DNA of 64,000 bases, from NCBI GenBank assembly GCA_022843905.1, contig JALHMT010000014.1, positions 58,997 to 122,996 of the forward strand. Direction: 5' to 3'. The stretch is from Rubrivivax sp. (GTDB lineage Bacteria; Pseudomonadota; Gammaproteobacteria; Burkholderiales; Burkholderiaceae_C). Position 1 is the first letter of the stretch; each line of letters begins with the position of its first letter. Made by a program: the position numbers and the translations under genes. The notes below the pieces were generated by a model that saw nothing but the letters and a program-made list of their open reading frames with translations, had not been told where the DNA came from and ran no database searches. Below, piece by piece: positions 25,524 to 33,982 of this stretch.

Positions 25524-26426
25524 TTGAGACCTGAAGTGAACGCTGCCGTACACCCTTCCGACGCTCTGCTGCCGCAACGCCCTGGCGGCATGGGCACGGG
25601 CGCGGTGCTGGCGCTGCTGGTGCATGCGGGGCTGGTGGCGGCCCTGGCTTTCGGCGTGAGCTGGCGCGCGCAGGCCCCGGAGACGGTGTCGGCCGAACTG
25701 TGGTCGGCGCTGCCGCAGGTGGCAGCACCGCGGCTGGTGGAGAGCGCGCCCAAGCCCCCGCCGCCGGAGCCGGCGCCCCCGCCGAAACCGGTGGTCGAGC
25801 CCAAGCCGACGCCGCCGGTCGAGAAGGCCGCGCCGCCGCCGCCCGACCCCGAGATCGCGCTGCGGCGTGAACGGCTGGAGCGGGAGAAACAAGCCCGCGA
25901 AAAGGCAGAACAGGCGCGCATCGAGAAGGCGAAAGCCGAGTCCGATCGCAAGGAGAAGGAACGCCTGGCGAAGCTGGAGCGGGACCGCCTCGCCAAGGCG
26001 CAGCGCGAGCAGGAACTGCGCGAGAAGCAACAGCAGGAGAAGGCCGCCGAGCTGCGCCTGGCGCAGCAGCGTGAAGAGAACCTCAAGCGCATGATGGGGC
26101 AGATCGGCGCCACCGGCAGTCCGTCGTCCACCGGCACCGCCGCGCAGGACTCCGGGCCGTCGAGAAGCTACGCCGGCCGGCTGGTGGCCCACATCAAGCC
26201 CAACATCGTGTTCACCGACACGGTGGCCGGCAACCCGGCCGCCGAGGTGGAGGTGCGCGCCGGCCCCACCGGCGTCATCGTCTCGCGCCGCCTGGTCAAG
26301 AGCAGCGGCAACAAGGACTGGGACGAGGCGGTGCTGCGCGCCATCGACCGCACCGGCACGCTGCCGCGCGATGTCGACGGCCGCGTGCCGTCGACCATCC
26401 TGGTGGCCTTCAGGCCGCAGGAGTGA
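25524..26426 (+). CDS. tolA: TolA-like cell-envelope protein
   Basis: A 300-residue protein with one N-terminal membrane helix (GTGAVLALLVHAGLVAALAFGV), a Pro-rich stretch (about 73-107), a long charged Lys/Glu/Arg coiled coil (about 112-195), and a TonB/TolA C-terminal fold (AEVEVRAGPTGVIVSRRLVKSSG, DEAVLRAIDRTGTLP). TolA spans the periplasm to reach TolB/Pal. The start is uncertain: no ATG is available; TTG at 25524 and GTG at 25536 are the candidates. It ends 17 bases inside the convergent FAD oxidoreductase gene, and tolB does not follow. Confidence 0.9.
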   Translation: MRPEVNAAVHPSDALLPQRPGGMGTGAVLALLVHAGLVAALAFGVSWRAQAPETVSAELWSALPQVAAPRLVESAPKPPPPEPAPPPKPVVEPKPTPPVEKAAPPPPDPEIALRRERLEREKQAREKAEQARIEKAKAESDRKEKERLAKLERDRLAKAQREQELREKQQQEKAAELRLAQQREENLKRMMGQIGATGSPSSTGTAAQDSGPSRSYAGRLVAHIKPNIVFTDTVAGNPAAEVEVRAGPTGVIVSRRLVKSSGNKDWDEAVLRAIDRTGTLPRDVDGRVPSTILVAFRPQE

Positions 26427-27564
26427 CGCGGGTCGCTGCCGGGCGGGGCTTCGAGTACTTGTCGATGAAGGCGCGGTCGATGCGGTCCTTCCACCACCAG
26501 GCCCAGCCGCCTTCGGCCGACCAGCCGCCCCAGGACACGATGGCGTGCTTCTCGCCGCAGCTGATGAGGTTCAGCGTGCGCACGGGCGGCTGGTGCGGCA
26601 GCGGCTTGCTGCCACCGAGCACGGCGCGCAGGTTGGCGGCCAGCGGCGGCCCGGCGCGCACCGCGTAGACGCCGCTGCGCGGGTGCGGCGCGTCCAGCCG
26701 GCTGGCGACGTCGCCCACCGCGAACACGTCGGAGTGCGAGACGCTCTGCAGGCCGGCCCCCGTGGAGATGAAGCCGCGTGCGTCCAGCGCCAGGCCGCTG
26801 CCGACGAGCCAGGAAGGCGCACTGCTGCCGATGGCCAGCACCGGCGCGTCGCAGCTCAGGCGGGCGCCGTTGGCCAGCACGACATGGCCGGCTTCGATGG
26901 CCTGGCAGGGCTCGGCGAAGACGGCGATGCGGCGATCGCGCATCGCGCGCAGGGCACGGCGCTTGACGCCCTCGGGGTAGCCCTCCAGAGGCGCCGCGCC
27001 ACCGGTGACCAGCGCCACGCGGGCCATCTCTTCGCCACGGCAGCCCAGGCGGAACTGCAGCGCCAGCGCCAGTTCGACGCCGGCCGCGCCGCCGCCGATC
27101 ACCACCACGTCCAGCACACGCTTTGCCGCGAGGTCGAACAAGGGGCCCAGCAGCTTGACGAAGTGCTCGATCGGCCGAACGAACAGGCCATGCTCGCGCG
27201 CGCCCGGAATGGCGTCGCGGTCCATCACCGAACCGGTGTCGATGGACAGCAGGTCGTACTCCGCCACGCTGCCATCGGCCAGGGTCAGCACACGGGCCGC
27301 GGCGTCGAGCGCGGTCGCCGCACCGTCCACCATGGCCACGCCGGCCGCCGCGGCCAGCGGCGGCAGCGCGATGGCGCACTGGTCGACGCCGTAGTGCCCG
27401 GCCACCAGGCCCGGCACCATGCCCGAGTACATCTGGCGCGCAAACGGCGTGATAAGCACGACCTGCGTGTCGGGCAGGGGCGCACGCGCCATGTCCTGCA
27501 GCACGTGCACGTGGGCATGGCCCCCTCCCAGCAGCACCAGCCGCTTCGGCGATCGGCCCTGCAT
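26410..27564 (-). CDS. FAD-dependent NAD(P)/disulfide-type oxidoreductase (NDH-2/SelD-associated type)
   Basis: A 384-residue flavoprotein. The FAD motif is LVLLGGGHAHVHVLQDMA, the NAD(P) motif VVVIGGGAAGVELALALQF, and the second FAD segment GVFAVGDVAS-like DVFAVGDVASRLD. The GGGHAHVHVL start followed by MYSGMVPGLVAGHY is characteristic of the group that occurs alone or fused to selenophosphate synthase, related to type II NADH dehydrogenases. No redox-active CxxC is present. The C-terminus (WAWWWKDRIDRAFIDKY) is amphipathic and could touch the membrane. Physiological acceptor unknown. Its 3' end overlaps tolA tail-to-tail. Confidence 0.85.
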   Translation of the reverse strand: MQGRSPKRLVLLGGGHAHVHVLQDMARAPLPDTQVVLITPFARQMYSGMVPGLVAGHYGVDQCAIALPPLAAAAGVAMVDGAATALDAAARVLTLADGSVAEYDLLSIDTGSVMDRDAIPGAREHGLFVRPIEHFVKLLGPLFDLAAKRVLDVVVIGGGAAGVELALALQFRLGCRGEEMARVALVTGGAAPLEGYPEGVKRRALRAMRDRRIAVFAEPCQAIEAGHVVLANGARLSCDAPVLAIGSSAPSWLVGSGLALDARGFISTGAGLQSVSHSDVFAVGDVASRLDAPHPRSGVYAVRAGPPLAANLRAVLGGSKPLPHQPPVRTLNLISCGEKHAIVSWGGWSAEGGWAWWWKDRIDRAFIDKYSKPRPAATRVTPAA

Positions 27565-27772
27565 TCAGGACCCCCCTCGAACGAGGGGGGCGAACAGGCC
27601 GGCGGAACTTCGTTTCAACAGAGGCAAGGCAAGGCTCGTGAGGCGAGAAGAACGACCGCGCAGCTTACAGGCCGTCGAGGCGCCGGGCGCTGACGATGGG
27701 TAAGCAACCGAGACCGGCCCGACACGGGCGACTTGCCGGCATGGGCAGATCGAATTCAACCAGGAGCATTTC

Positions 27773-28531
27773 ATGGGCATCAGGAAAAACTTGCTGGCCG
27801 CCACCGCGGCTGCCGTGGTGGGCATGGCCGGCAATTCGCAGGCCGCCATCGTGGCCGACATCATGTGGGTGATCGACACCTCGGGCTCAATGGCAGAGGA
27901 CATCGACGAGGTCAAGCTGCGCATCGCCGAGTTCGACGCGGTCATGGTCGGCAACAACATCGACGCGCGCTACGGCCTGGTGCGCTTCGGGGGGCCTCCC
28001 AGGCTGATCCAGGACTTCACGTCGATCGGCAACTTCACCGCCGCCGGCAGCCCCTTCTCGCTGCTGACCGACGACGGCGGAGGCAGCGAAGACGGTTCGC
28101 TCGCACTGCAAGTGGCACTGACCGCTTCGTACCGGCCCGACGCCGTGCGCAACCTGATCCTGGTCACCGATGAACGTGACGACCGCGGCACCAACCGGCC
28201 AGACCTGACAGCCGACCTCGCCGCAACTGCCGCCAACGAACTCATCAACATCATCGGCGACCCGCTCGAAGACCCGGGGTTCTACTACCGCGACCTGGCA
28301 ACCGCCAACGGCGGTGCGTTCTTCAACATCACGGACTTCCGCGCCGATCCCGGCCCCTTCTTCACGAACTTCATCAACACCAAGGTCACCGAGATCATCC
28401 AGGACTTCTGCTCGGTGAACCCCGGCGACCCGGCCTGCGTGAACCGGACCCCGGAGCCGATGTCCGCGGCCCTGGTCGGCCTGGGACTGATCGGCATGGG
28501 CGCGCTGCGCCAGCGGCGGCGCGCCGGATGA
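27773..28531 (+). CDS. Secreted VWA-domain protein with PEP-CTERM sorting signal, copy 1
   Basis: A 252-residue secreted protein: signal peptide LLAATAAAVVGMAGNSQA, a von Willebrand factor A domain starting with ADIMWVIDTSGSM (MIDAS DxSxS metal site) and containing ILVTDERDD, then the C-terminal PEP-CTERM signal TPEPMSAALVGLGLIGMG with an Arg-rich tail. Such proteins are processed by an exosortase (not in this window) and are often part of extracellular matrix. AGGAG precedes the ATG. Followed by a strong hairpin and then a close paralogue. Two cysteines lie just before the PEP motif (FCSVNPGDPAC) and may form a disulfide. Confidence 0.88.
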   Translation: MGIRKNLLAATAAAVVGMAGNSQAAIVADIMWVIDTSGSMAEDIDEVKLRIAEFDAVMVGNNIDARYGLVRFGGPPRLIQDFTSIGNFTAAGSPFSLLTDDGGGSEDGSLALQVALTASYRPDAVRNLILVTDERDDRGTNRPDLTADLAATAANELINIIGDPLEDPGFYYRDLATANGGAFFNITDFRADPGPFFTNFINTKVTEIIQDFCSVNPGDPACVNRTPEPMSAALVGLGLIGMGALRQRRRAG

Positions 28532-28556
28532 CGAAGCGGGTTCTCCTGGAACTTCA

Positions 28557-28586
28557 CGAAACGGCAGCCTGGGGGCTGCCGTTTCG
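28557..28586 (+). terminator. Strong hairpin after VWA/PEP-CTERM copy 1
   Basis: CGAAACGGCAGCC and GGCTGCCGTTTCG make a perfect 13-bp stem with a 4-base loop 26 bases after the stop. No T-run follows, but the position and stability fit a terminator or 3'-end stabiliser. Confidence 0.65.
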
Positions 28587-28945
28587 CGTGGCGGCGGCTG
28601 GCGAGGGCTGGCCCGTGTAGGACGCCCCCCCTGAACGCGGGGAGCGCGCCGAGGGTCGCCACAACGTCCGTAGAAGGACAGAGCGACCCGAGCTCGGCTG
28701 GCGAAGTGTCGAAGGCCTTTACAAGTCAATGACCCATTCACCAGAGAGCTGTCGACAAGTACCGCGCGTTCCATAGGCAACAAGCCTCACCTCGAGGCCC
28801 TTGGCCCAAAAGATGCAAAGCAGCCCCATCCACCGTAGGGAAGAACTGTCCGGGTCCAGCCCGGCGCTGCGGTGGAAGGAGTTGAGGCCGTCGCCAAAGT
28901 CGCCTTGTCAGTGCGTCCCCGTGCAACATCAACCAGGAGAAATCC
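28587..28945. other. Intergenic region between the two VWA genes
   Basis: About 360 bases with lower coding character and locally lower GC than the flanks (for example the TTTACAAGTCAATGACC area near 28719). No gene or known RNA fold recognised. The last bases, CATCAACCAGGAGA, resemble the TTCAACCAGGAG before copy 1, suggesting the duplication included the ribosome site. It probably holds the promoter of copy 2. Confidence 0.5.
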
Positions 28946-29704
28946 GTGCGTATCCAGAAGAAATTACTCGCCGCTGCCGCGGCAGCCTTGTTCGGCCTGG
29001 CCGGACAGTCGCAGGCCGCCATCGTGGCCGACATCATGTGGGTGGTCGACACCTCGGGCTCGATGGGTGGTGACATCGCCCAGGTCAAGCAGCGCATTGC
29101 GCAGTTCGACTCGGTCATGATCGCCAACAACATCGACGCGCGATACGGTCTCGTGCGCTTCGGCGGCGCGAACACGCTGATCCAGGACTTCACCGACATC
29201 ACCACCTTCACCGCCGTCGGCAGCCCGTTCACGTTGCTGTCGGCCAACGGTGGAGGCACCGAAGACGGATCGGCTGCGCTGCAGGTGGCCCTGACGGCCA
29301 GCTACCGTGCAAACGCTGTGCGCAACCTGATCCTGGTCACCGATGAAGACGACGACAACGTCGCCAACCGTGCGGCACTCGCCACCGACCTGGCAGCCAC
29401 GTCCGCCAACGAGCTGATCAACATCATCGGCAACCCGGGCAACGACAGCAACAACTACTACCGGACCCTGGCACCTGCCAACGGCGGCGCTTTCTTCGAC
29501 ATCCTCGACTTCCGCGCCAACCCCGCGCCGTTCTTCACCAACTTCATCAACACCAAGGTCAACGAGATCGTCCAGGATTTCTGCACGATCAACCCGAACG
29601 ACCCGGCCTGCATCAACCGCACGCCGGAGCCGATGTCGGCCGCCCTGGTCGGCCTGGGCCTGCTGGGCATGGGTGCCCTGCGCACCCGCCGCCGCAAGGA
29701 CTGA
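28946..29704 (+). CDS. Secreted VWA-domain protein with PEP-CTERM sorting signal, copy 2
   Basis: A 252-residue paralogue of the gene 400 bases upstream; the two align end to end without gaps and are roughly three-quarters identical by eye. Same parts: signal peptide (LLAAAAAALFGLAGQSQA), MIDAS motif DTSGSM, ILVTDEDDD, FCTINPNDPAC and the PEP-CTERM signal TPEPMSAALVGLGLLGMG. It begins with GTG, fixed by AGGAGA six bases upstream and by alignment to copy 1. Differences are concentrated in surface-like loops (for example LEDPGF versus GNDSNN). Ends at a UUCG-loop terminator. Confidence 0.88.
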   Translation: MRIQKKLLAAAAAALFGLAGQSQAAIVADIMWVVDTSGSMGGDIAQVKQRIAQFDSVMIANNIDARYGLVRFGGANTLIQDFTDITTFTAVGSPFTLLSANGGGTEDGSAALQVALTASYRANAVRNLILVTDEDDDNVANRAALATDLAATSANELINIIGNPGNDSNNYYRTLAPANGGAFFDILDFRANPAPFFTNFINTKVNEIVQDFCTINPNDPACINRTPEPMSAALVGLGLLGMGALRTRRRKD

Positions 29705-29727
29705 TAGAAGGGTCTCCACCCCGCTGA

Positions 29728-29751
29728 CACGGCGGCCTTCGGGCCGCCGTG
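29728..29751 (+). terminator. Terminator after VWA/PEP-CTERM copy 2
   Basis: CACGGCGGCC and GGCCGCCGTG form a 10-bp stem closed by a TTCG tetraloop, followed by the pyrimidine run CTTCTTCT. It lies between this gene and the convergent DUF3047 gene. Confidence 0.75.
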
Positions 29752-29784
29752 CTTCTTCTGCGACGCCGATGGGGCCCGACCGCG

Positions 29785-30531
29785 TCAGCGATCAGCGGCC
29801 TGAAGGTCGGCCACGTGGGCCACCGAAGTCGCCCCGGTGTTGTCGGCGTCGCCGCCGACGATGACGGCGCTCACGGCAGGCACCTCGGTGGCCTCGTCGC
29901 CGAAGGCGCGCAGGAAGTCCGCTGCCACGTCGCGCGACTCGCTGTACCAGGTGCCCGCTGCGGCGCCCTGCCCGCGCAGCACGACGATGCGCACGCGGCG
30001 CGAGTACGCGTTGTCGAGCATCGTGCCCGGCGCCAGACCCTGGTCCCACTGATAACAAAGCGTCGCCGCGGGCAGGGCTTCGCCGGTGCGCGAGCGCGCC
30101 AGGCGCAGCAGCTGCCGCTCGACGAAGGGCACCCGATCGATGGAATGGTCGAAGCTGACGCACACGCGCGCCGCGGCGTCGTCGCCGGCCTTGCTGCGCA
30201 GGTCGGCCTGCGCATTGGGCTGGTCCACGCGCCAGGTCCAGCGCAGCCGGGGCGGGGCCTTGCTGCCCGCCGGCGGCTCGTGCACGAAGTTGCCGTAGGA
30301 GCCGCGCGCCTCGATGCGCAAGGCAGCGCGGCCGTCGATCTGCACCGCCGTGTACTGCGTCAGGGGCGGCTTCTGCTGCGGCAGGCCGGCCACGCGCCAG
30401 CCGCTGCCCAGCCGGCCGTCGGCCTGCACCAGCGGCGGCAAGCCCTGCGCGTGCAGCGGTGCCGACAGCAGCAGCGACAGCCAGGCCGTCACGCTGGCGG
30501 CGACCGCCCGGTCAGCCACGGCGCCAGGCAT
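29785..30531 (-). CDS. DUF3047 family secreted protein
   Basis: A 248-residue protein with a Sec-type signal peptide (ASVTAWLSLLLSAPLHAQG). The mature part shows DUF3047 features: LRWTWRVDQPNAQADLRSKAGDDAAARVCVSFD, a YQWDQGL segment and SRRVRIVVLRG, ending DADNTGATSVAHVADL. The family is periplasmic or extracellular and of unknown function. Its beginning overlaps the end of the VTT/FAD-oxidoreductase gene by 20 bases, so it is the last gene of the long minus-strand block. Confidence 0.82.
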   Translation of the reverse strand: MPGAVADRAVAASVTAWLSLLLSAPLHAQGLPPLVQADGRLGSGWRVAGLPQQKPPLTQYTAVQIDGRAALRIEARGSYGNFVHEPPAGSKAPPRLRWTWRVDQPNAQADLRSKAGDDAAARVCVSFDHSIDRVPFVERQLLRLARSRTGEALPAATLCYQWDQGLAPGTMLDNAYSRRVRIVVLRGQGAAAGTWYSESRDVAADFLRAFGDEATEVPAVSAVIVGGDADNTGATSVAHVADLQAADR

Positions 30532-32665
30532 GAAATTTCTCCACCCAGCGCAGCAGCGCCGCGGGCTGGTGCGCGCGCTTCCATTCGCCGGCGGCGTACT
30601 TGTTGGCCTCGGCCATGGTCGGGTAGGTGTGGATCGTGCCCAGGATCTTGTTCAGGCCCAGGCCGTGTTTCATGGCCAGCACGTATTCGGCCAGCAGGTC
30701 GCCGGCATGCGCGCCGACGATGGTGACGCCCAGGATGCGGTCCTTGCCCGGCACGGTCAGCACCTTGACCCAGCCGTGCGCGGCGCTGTCGGCGATGGCG
30801 CGGTCGAGGTCGTCGATGCCGTAGCGCGTGACCTCGAAGGCCACGCCCTTCTCGCGCGCCTCCTGTTCGCTCAGGCCCACGCGCGCGACCTCGGGGTCGG
30901 TGAAGGTGCACCAGGGGATCACGCTGTAGTCGGCCTTGAAGGTCTTGAACATGCCGAACAGGCCGTTCACCGCCGCGTACCAGGCCTGGTGTGCCGCCGT
31001 ATGCGTGAACTGGAACGGGCCGGCCACGTCGCCGGCGGCCAGGATGTTGGGGTAGATGGTCTGCAGGAATTCGTTGACCTGCACCGTGCGGTTCACCGGC
31101 ACGCCCAGCTCTTCCAGCCCGAAGCCCTGCAGCCGCGCCACGCGGCCGACGGCACACAGCAGCTGGTCGAAGGGCAGGCGCTTTTCCTGCCCGGCGACTT
31201 CGACCACGATGAACTTGCCGCCGTCGGCGTCCTTCTCGCAGCGCAGCGCCTTGTGGCCGGTGAGCACGGCGACACCGTCGGCTTCCAGGGCCTTGCGCAC
31301 GTAGGCGGAGACATCCTCGTCTTCACGCGCCATCAGCCGGGACCCCATCTCGATCTGCGTCACCTCGGTGCCCAGCCGCGCGAAGGACTGCGCCAGTTCG
31401 CAGCCGATGGGGCCGCCGCCCAGCACCACCAGGCGCCGCGGCTGTTCGCGCAGGCCCCACAGCGTGTCGCTGGTGAGGTAGCCCACGTCGTCCAGGCCCG
31501 GCAGCGGCGGCACGAAGGGTCGCGCACCGGTGGCCACCACGATGCTGCGTGTGGCGAGCGTCTTCACGCTGCCGTCCTCGGCGGTGATCTGCACGTGCCA
31601 GGGGTCGACGATCTTCGCCGTGCCGATCGCCACGTCGACGCCCAGGCCCTGGTAGCGCTCGACCGAGTCGTGCGGCTCGATCTCGGCGACCACGCGCGTG
31701 ATGCGGTCCATCACCTGCGCGAAGTCGAGGCTGTACTCGGCGCGCTCGACGCCGTACTCGCGGCTGTGGCGCATCTGGCGCACCAGCGAGGCCGTCTTGA
31801 TCAGCGCCTTGCTGGGCACGCAGCCGTAGTTCAGGCAGTCGCCGCCCATCTTGTGGTTTTCCACCAGCGTGACCTTGGCCTTGACGACGGCGGCGATGTA
31901 GCTGGTCACCAGCCCGGCCGCGCCGGCGCCGATGACCACCATGTTGGTGTCGTAGCGGGCCGGCTTGCGGTCGGCCCAGCGCGCGTAGACCCGGCGCGCC
32001 TTCACCGCATCGAGCACCTTCTTGGCGATCAGCGGGAACAGGCCCAGCAGCACGAAGGAGCCGATCACGCCGGGCGACAGGATGCCCTGCAAGGACTCGA
32101 TCTGCGACAGCTGCGTGCCGGCGTTGACGAAGACGAAGGTGGCCGGCAGCATGCCCAGCTGGCTGACGACATAGAAGATGCCGGCCTTCATCTTCGTCAG
32201 CCCCATCACCAGGTTGATGACGAAGAAGGGCAGCAGCGGCACCAGGCGCAGGGTGAACAGGTAGAAGGCGCCTTCGCGCTCGATGCCGCGGTCGACGTCG
32301 GCCAGGCGGGCGCCGAAGCGGGACTGCACCGTGTCGCGCAGCAGGTAACGCGAGACCAGCATGGCCAGCGTGGCACCGATGCTGGCCGCGAAGGACACGA
32401 TCAGCGTGCCGACCCACAGGCCGAAGATGGCCCCGGCCACCAGCGACAGGATGGCCGCGCCCGGCAACGACAAGGCCGTGACCGCCACGTAGAGCACGAA
32501 GAAGCCGGCCACCATGGCCAGCGGGCGGGCGGCATAGAGCGCCTGGAACTCGCCCTGCGCTCCCTTGACGTAGTCGATGCTGAAGAAGCGCCCGAGGTCC
32601 AGCGCCACGAAGGCCGCGATGGCGGCAACCAGCAGGGCGAGCAGGATCAGCTTCTTGCGATTCAT
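30512..32665 (-). CDS. Fusion of VTT (TVP38/TMEM64) membrane domain and FAD disulfide oxidoreductase
   Basis: A 717-residue inner-membrane protein. Residues 1-225 form a VTT/TVP38-TMEM64 domain with several helices (GFFVLYVAVTALSLPGAAIL; GTLIVSFAASIGATLAMLVS; FTLRLVPLLPFFVINLVMG). From 240 on it is a class I pyridine-nucleotide disulfide oxidoreductase: VVIGAGAAGLVTSY, redox pair Cys277/Cys282 in CLNYGCVPSKAL, VVLGGGPIGCELAQSFARLG, and the dimerisation domain with the His-x4-Glu-like HTYPTMAEANKY. It resembles mercuric reductase but has neither an HMA domain nor the C-terminal vicinal cysteines, so Hg(II) reduction is unlikely. E. coli ydjX/ydjZ, VTT genes, also lie next to ynjABCD. Confidence 0.88.
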   Translation of the reverse strand: MNRKKLILLALLVAAIAAFVALDLGRFFSIDYVKGAQGEFQALYAARPLAMVAGFFVLYVAVTALSLPGAAILSLVAGAIFGLWVGTLIVSFAASIGATLAMLVSRYLLRDTVQSRFGARLADVDRGIEREGAFYLFTLRLVPLLPFFVINLVMGLTKMKAGIFYVVSQLGMLPATFVFVNAGTQLSQIESLQGILSPGVIGSFVLLGLFPLIAKKVLDAVKARRVYARWADRKPARYDTNMVVIGAGAAGLVTSYIAAVVKAKVTLVENHKMGGDCLNYGCVPSKALIKTASLVRQMRHSREYGVERAEYSLDFAQVMDRITRVVAEIEPHDSVERYQGLGVDVAIGTAKIVDPWHVQITAEDGSVKTLATRSIVVATGARPFVPPLPGLDDVGYLTSDTLWGLREQPRRLVVLGGGPIGCELAQSFARLGTEVTQIEMGSRLMAREDEDVSAYVRKALEADGVAVLTGHKALRCEKDADGGKFIVVEVAGQEKRLPFDQLLCAVGRVARLQGFGLEELGVPVNRTVQVNEFLQTIYPNILAAGDVAGPFQFTHTAAHQAWYAAVNGLFGMFKTFKADYSVIPWCTFTDPEVARVGLSEQEAREKGVAFEVTRYGIDDLDRAIADSAAHGWVKVLTVPGKDRILGVTIVGAHAGDLLAEYVLAMKHGLGLNKILGTIHTYPTMAEANKYAAGEWKRAHQPAALLRWVEKFHAWRRG

Positions 32666-32721
32666 CGTGGGTTTCCGAAGTGGCTGTGCAACGTCGCTGG
32701 AAGGAGCCGGACCTTACACCG

Positions 32722-33330
32722 TCACGATCCCAGTGCACGCCAGCCGATGGACAGCCGGGTCGCGATGGTCACCGCGCACAGGCCTGCAAAGCCGTAGGCC
32801 CACCAGTCGAAATGCACCGGCCACAGGCACATCAGCACGAAACACAGCAGCGTCTCGGTGGCCTCGGTGAGACCACCCAGATAGTAGATGCCCTTGGCGG
32901 GGTGGTCCTCGCTCTTCAGGCCGCGCCGCTCGGCCAGGATGGAAAACGCCAGGAAGCTGGAGCCGGTGCCGACGAAGGCGGCCAGCAGCACGGCCGCCGG
33001 CAGGGCGTTCGCGGCCGGGTCGGCGATGGCGAAGGCCAGCGGGATGCTGGCGTAGAAGAGGAAGTCGAGCGTGATGTCGAGAAAGGCGCCGCGGTCGGTG
33101 GGCGCGGTCAGGCGCGCCACCGCGCCGTCCAGCCCGTCGCACAGCCGGCTGAGCAGCAGCAGCGCCAGGCCCGGCAGGTAGTGCTGCCAGGCGATGGCCG
33201 CGGCCGCCGCGAGGCCGATGGCGAAGCCCGCCAGCGTGAGCGCATCGGCGCCCACGCCGGCACGCACCAGACCCTGCGCCAAACGCTGCAACGCCGGGCG
33301 CAGCAGTGCGATGGCGGCGCGGTCAAGCAT
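32722..33330 (-). CDS. ynjF: CDP-alcohol phosphatidyltransferase family protein, YnjF-like
   Basis: A 202-residue inner-membrane enzyme. The family catalytic motif is complete (DG-x2-AR-x8-G-x3-D-x3-D): DGLDGAVAR (about residue 64) then DRGAFLDITLD. About six hydrophobic segments surround it. Members transfer a phosphoalcohol from a CDP-linked donor. Gene order after ynjB-C-D matches E. coli ynjF, whose substrate is not established. Its start overlaps the end of the ATPase gene by eight bases, indicating coupled translation. Confidence 0.85.
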   Translation of the reverse strand: MLDRAAIALLRPALQRLAQGLVRAGVGADALTLAGFAIGLAAAAAIAWQHYLPGLALLLLSRLCDGLDGAVARLTAPTDRGAFLDITLDFLFYASIPLAFAIADPAANALPAAVLLAAFVGTGSSFLAFSILAERRGLKSEDHPAKGIYYLGGLTEATETLLCFVLMCLWPVHFDWWAYGFAGLCAVTIATRLSIGWRALGS

Positions 33331-33982
33331 CGCTCGGCTCCGGCAGCGTCGACGGTGACGAAGGCAGCACGATCACGCTCGCGCCGGGCGGCACGTCCTG
33401 CGGGTCGTGCGTGACCAGCACGCCGCAGACCTGCTGCACCTGCAGTTCGCCGTAGACGAACTCGCGCATGCGCTGGCGCAATGCCGCGTCCAGCTTGGAG
33501 AAGGGTTCGTCGAGCAGCAGCACGCGCGGCTGCGCCAGCAGCGCGCGCAGCAGCGAGACGCGTGCGCGCTGGCCGCCCGACAGCGTGGCCGGCAGGCGCG
33601 GCGCGAAGGCCTCCAGACCGGCGCGTGCCAGCGCCGCCTGGGCCGTCGCAACGCGCGCGGCACGCGCGCCGGCCGGCAGCGCGAACAGCAGGTTGTGCAG
33701 CACGCTCAGGTGCGGGAACAGCAGGTCGTCCTGGAACAGCAGGCCGATGCGCCGCCGCTCGGTCGGCAGGGCCGTGACATCCTGGCCGTCGATCCACACG
33801 CTGCCCTGCGCCTGCAGCGGCGGCGCCAGCAGGCCGGCGAAGAAGGCCAGCAGCGAACTCTTGCCCGAACCGCTCTCGCCCATCAGCACCAGCACCTCGC
33901 CGGGCGCCACGCTCGCATCGAAGCGCGGCACCAGCGGGCGGCCGTGCAGTGACAGGGCGACGTCGCGCAGTTGAAGACTCAT
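33323..33982 (-). CDS. ynjD: ABC transporter ATP-binding protein YnjD-like
   Basis: A 219-residue ATPase: Walker A GESGSGKSS, Q-loop GLLFQDDLLFPHLSV, signature TLSGGQRARVSLLRAL, Walker B VLLLDEPFSKLD and switch His in LVTHDPQDV. Short, with no regulatory C-terminal domain, like E. coli YnjD and ThiQ. It energises the two-domain permease upstream; the permease stop and this ATG overlap by four bases. Confidence 0.9.
   Translation of the reverse strand: MSLQLRDVALSLHGRPLVPRFDASVAPGEVLVLMGESGSGKSSLLAFFAGLLAPPLQAQGSVWIDGQDVTALPTERRRIGLLFQDDLLFPHLSVLHNLLFALPAGARAARVATAQAALARAGLEAFAPRLPATLSGGQRARVSLLRALLAQPRVLLLDEPFSKLDAALRQRMREFVYGELQVQQVCGVLVTHDPQDVPPGASVIVLPSSPSTLPEPSDA

Noticed and set aside
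28587..28945. A c-di-GMP (GEMM) riboswitch before the second VWA gene
   Set aside because: The region looks non-coding, but I could not find the conserved GEMM core or its paired helices.
30512..32665. Mercuric reductase (MerA)
   Set aside because: The CLNYGC site fits, but there is no N-terminal HMA domain, no C-terminal vicinal cysteines and no mer genes nearby; the N-terminus is a VTT membrane domain.
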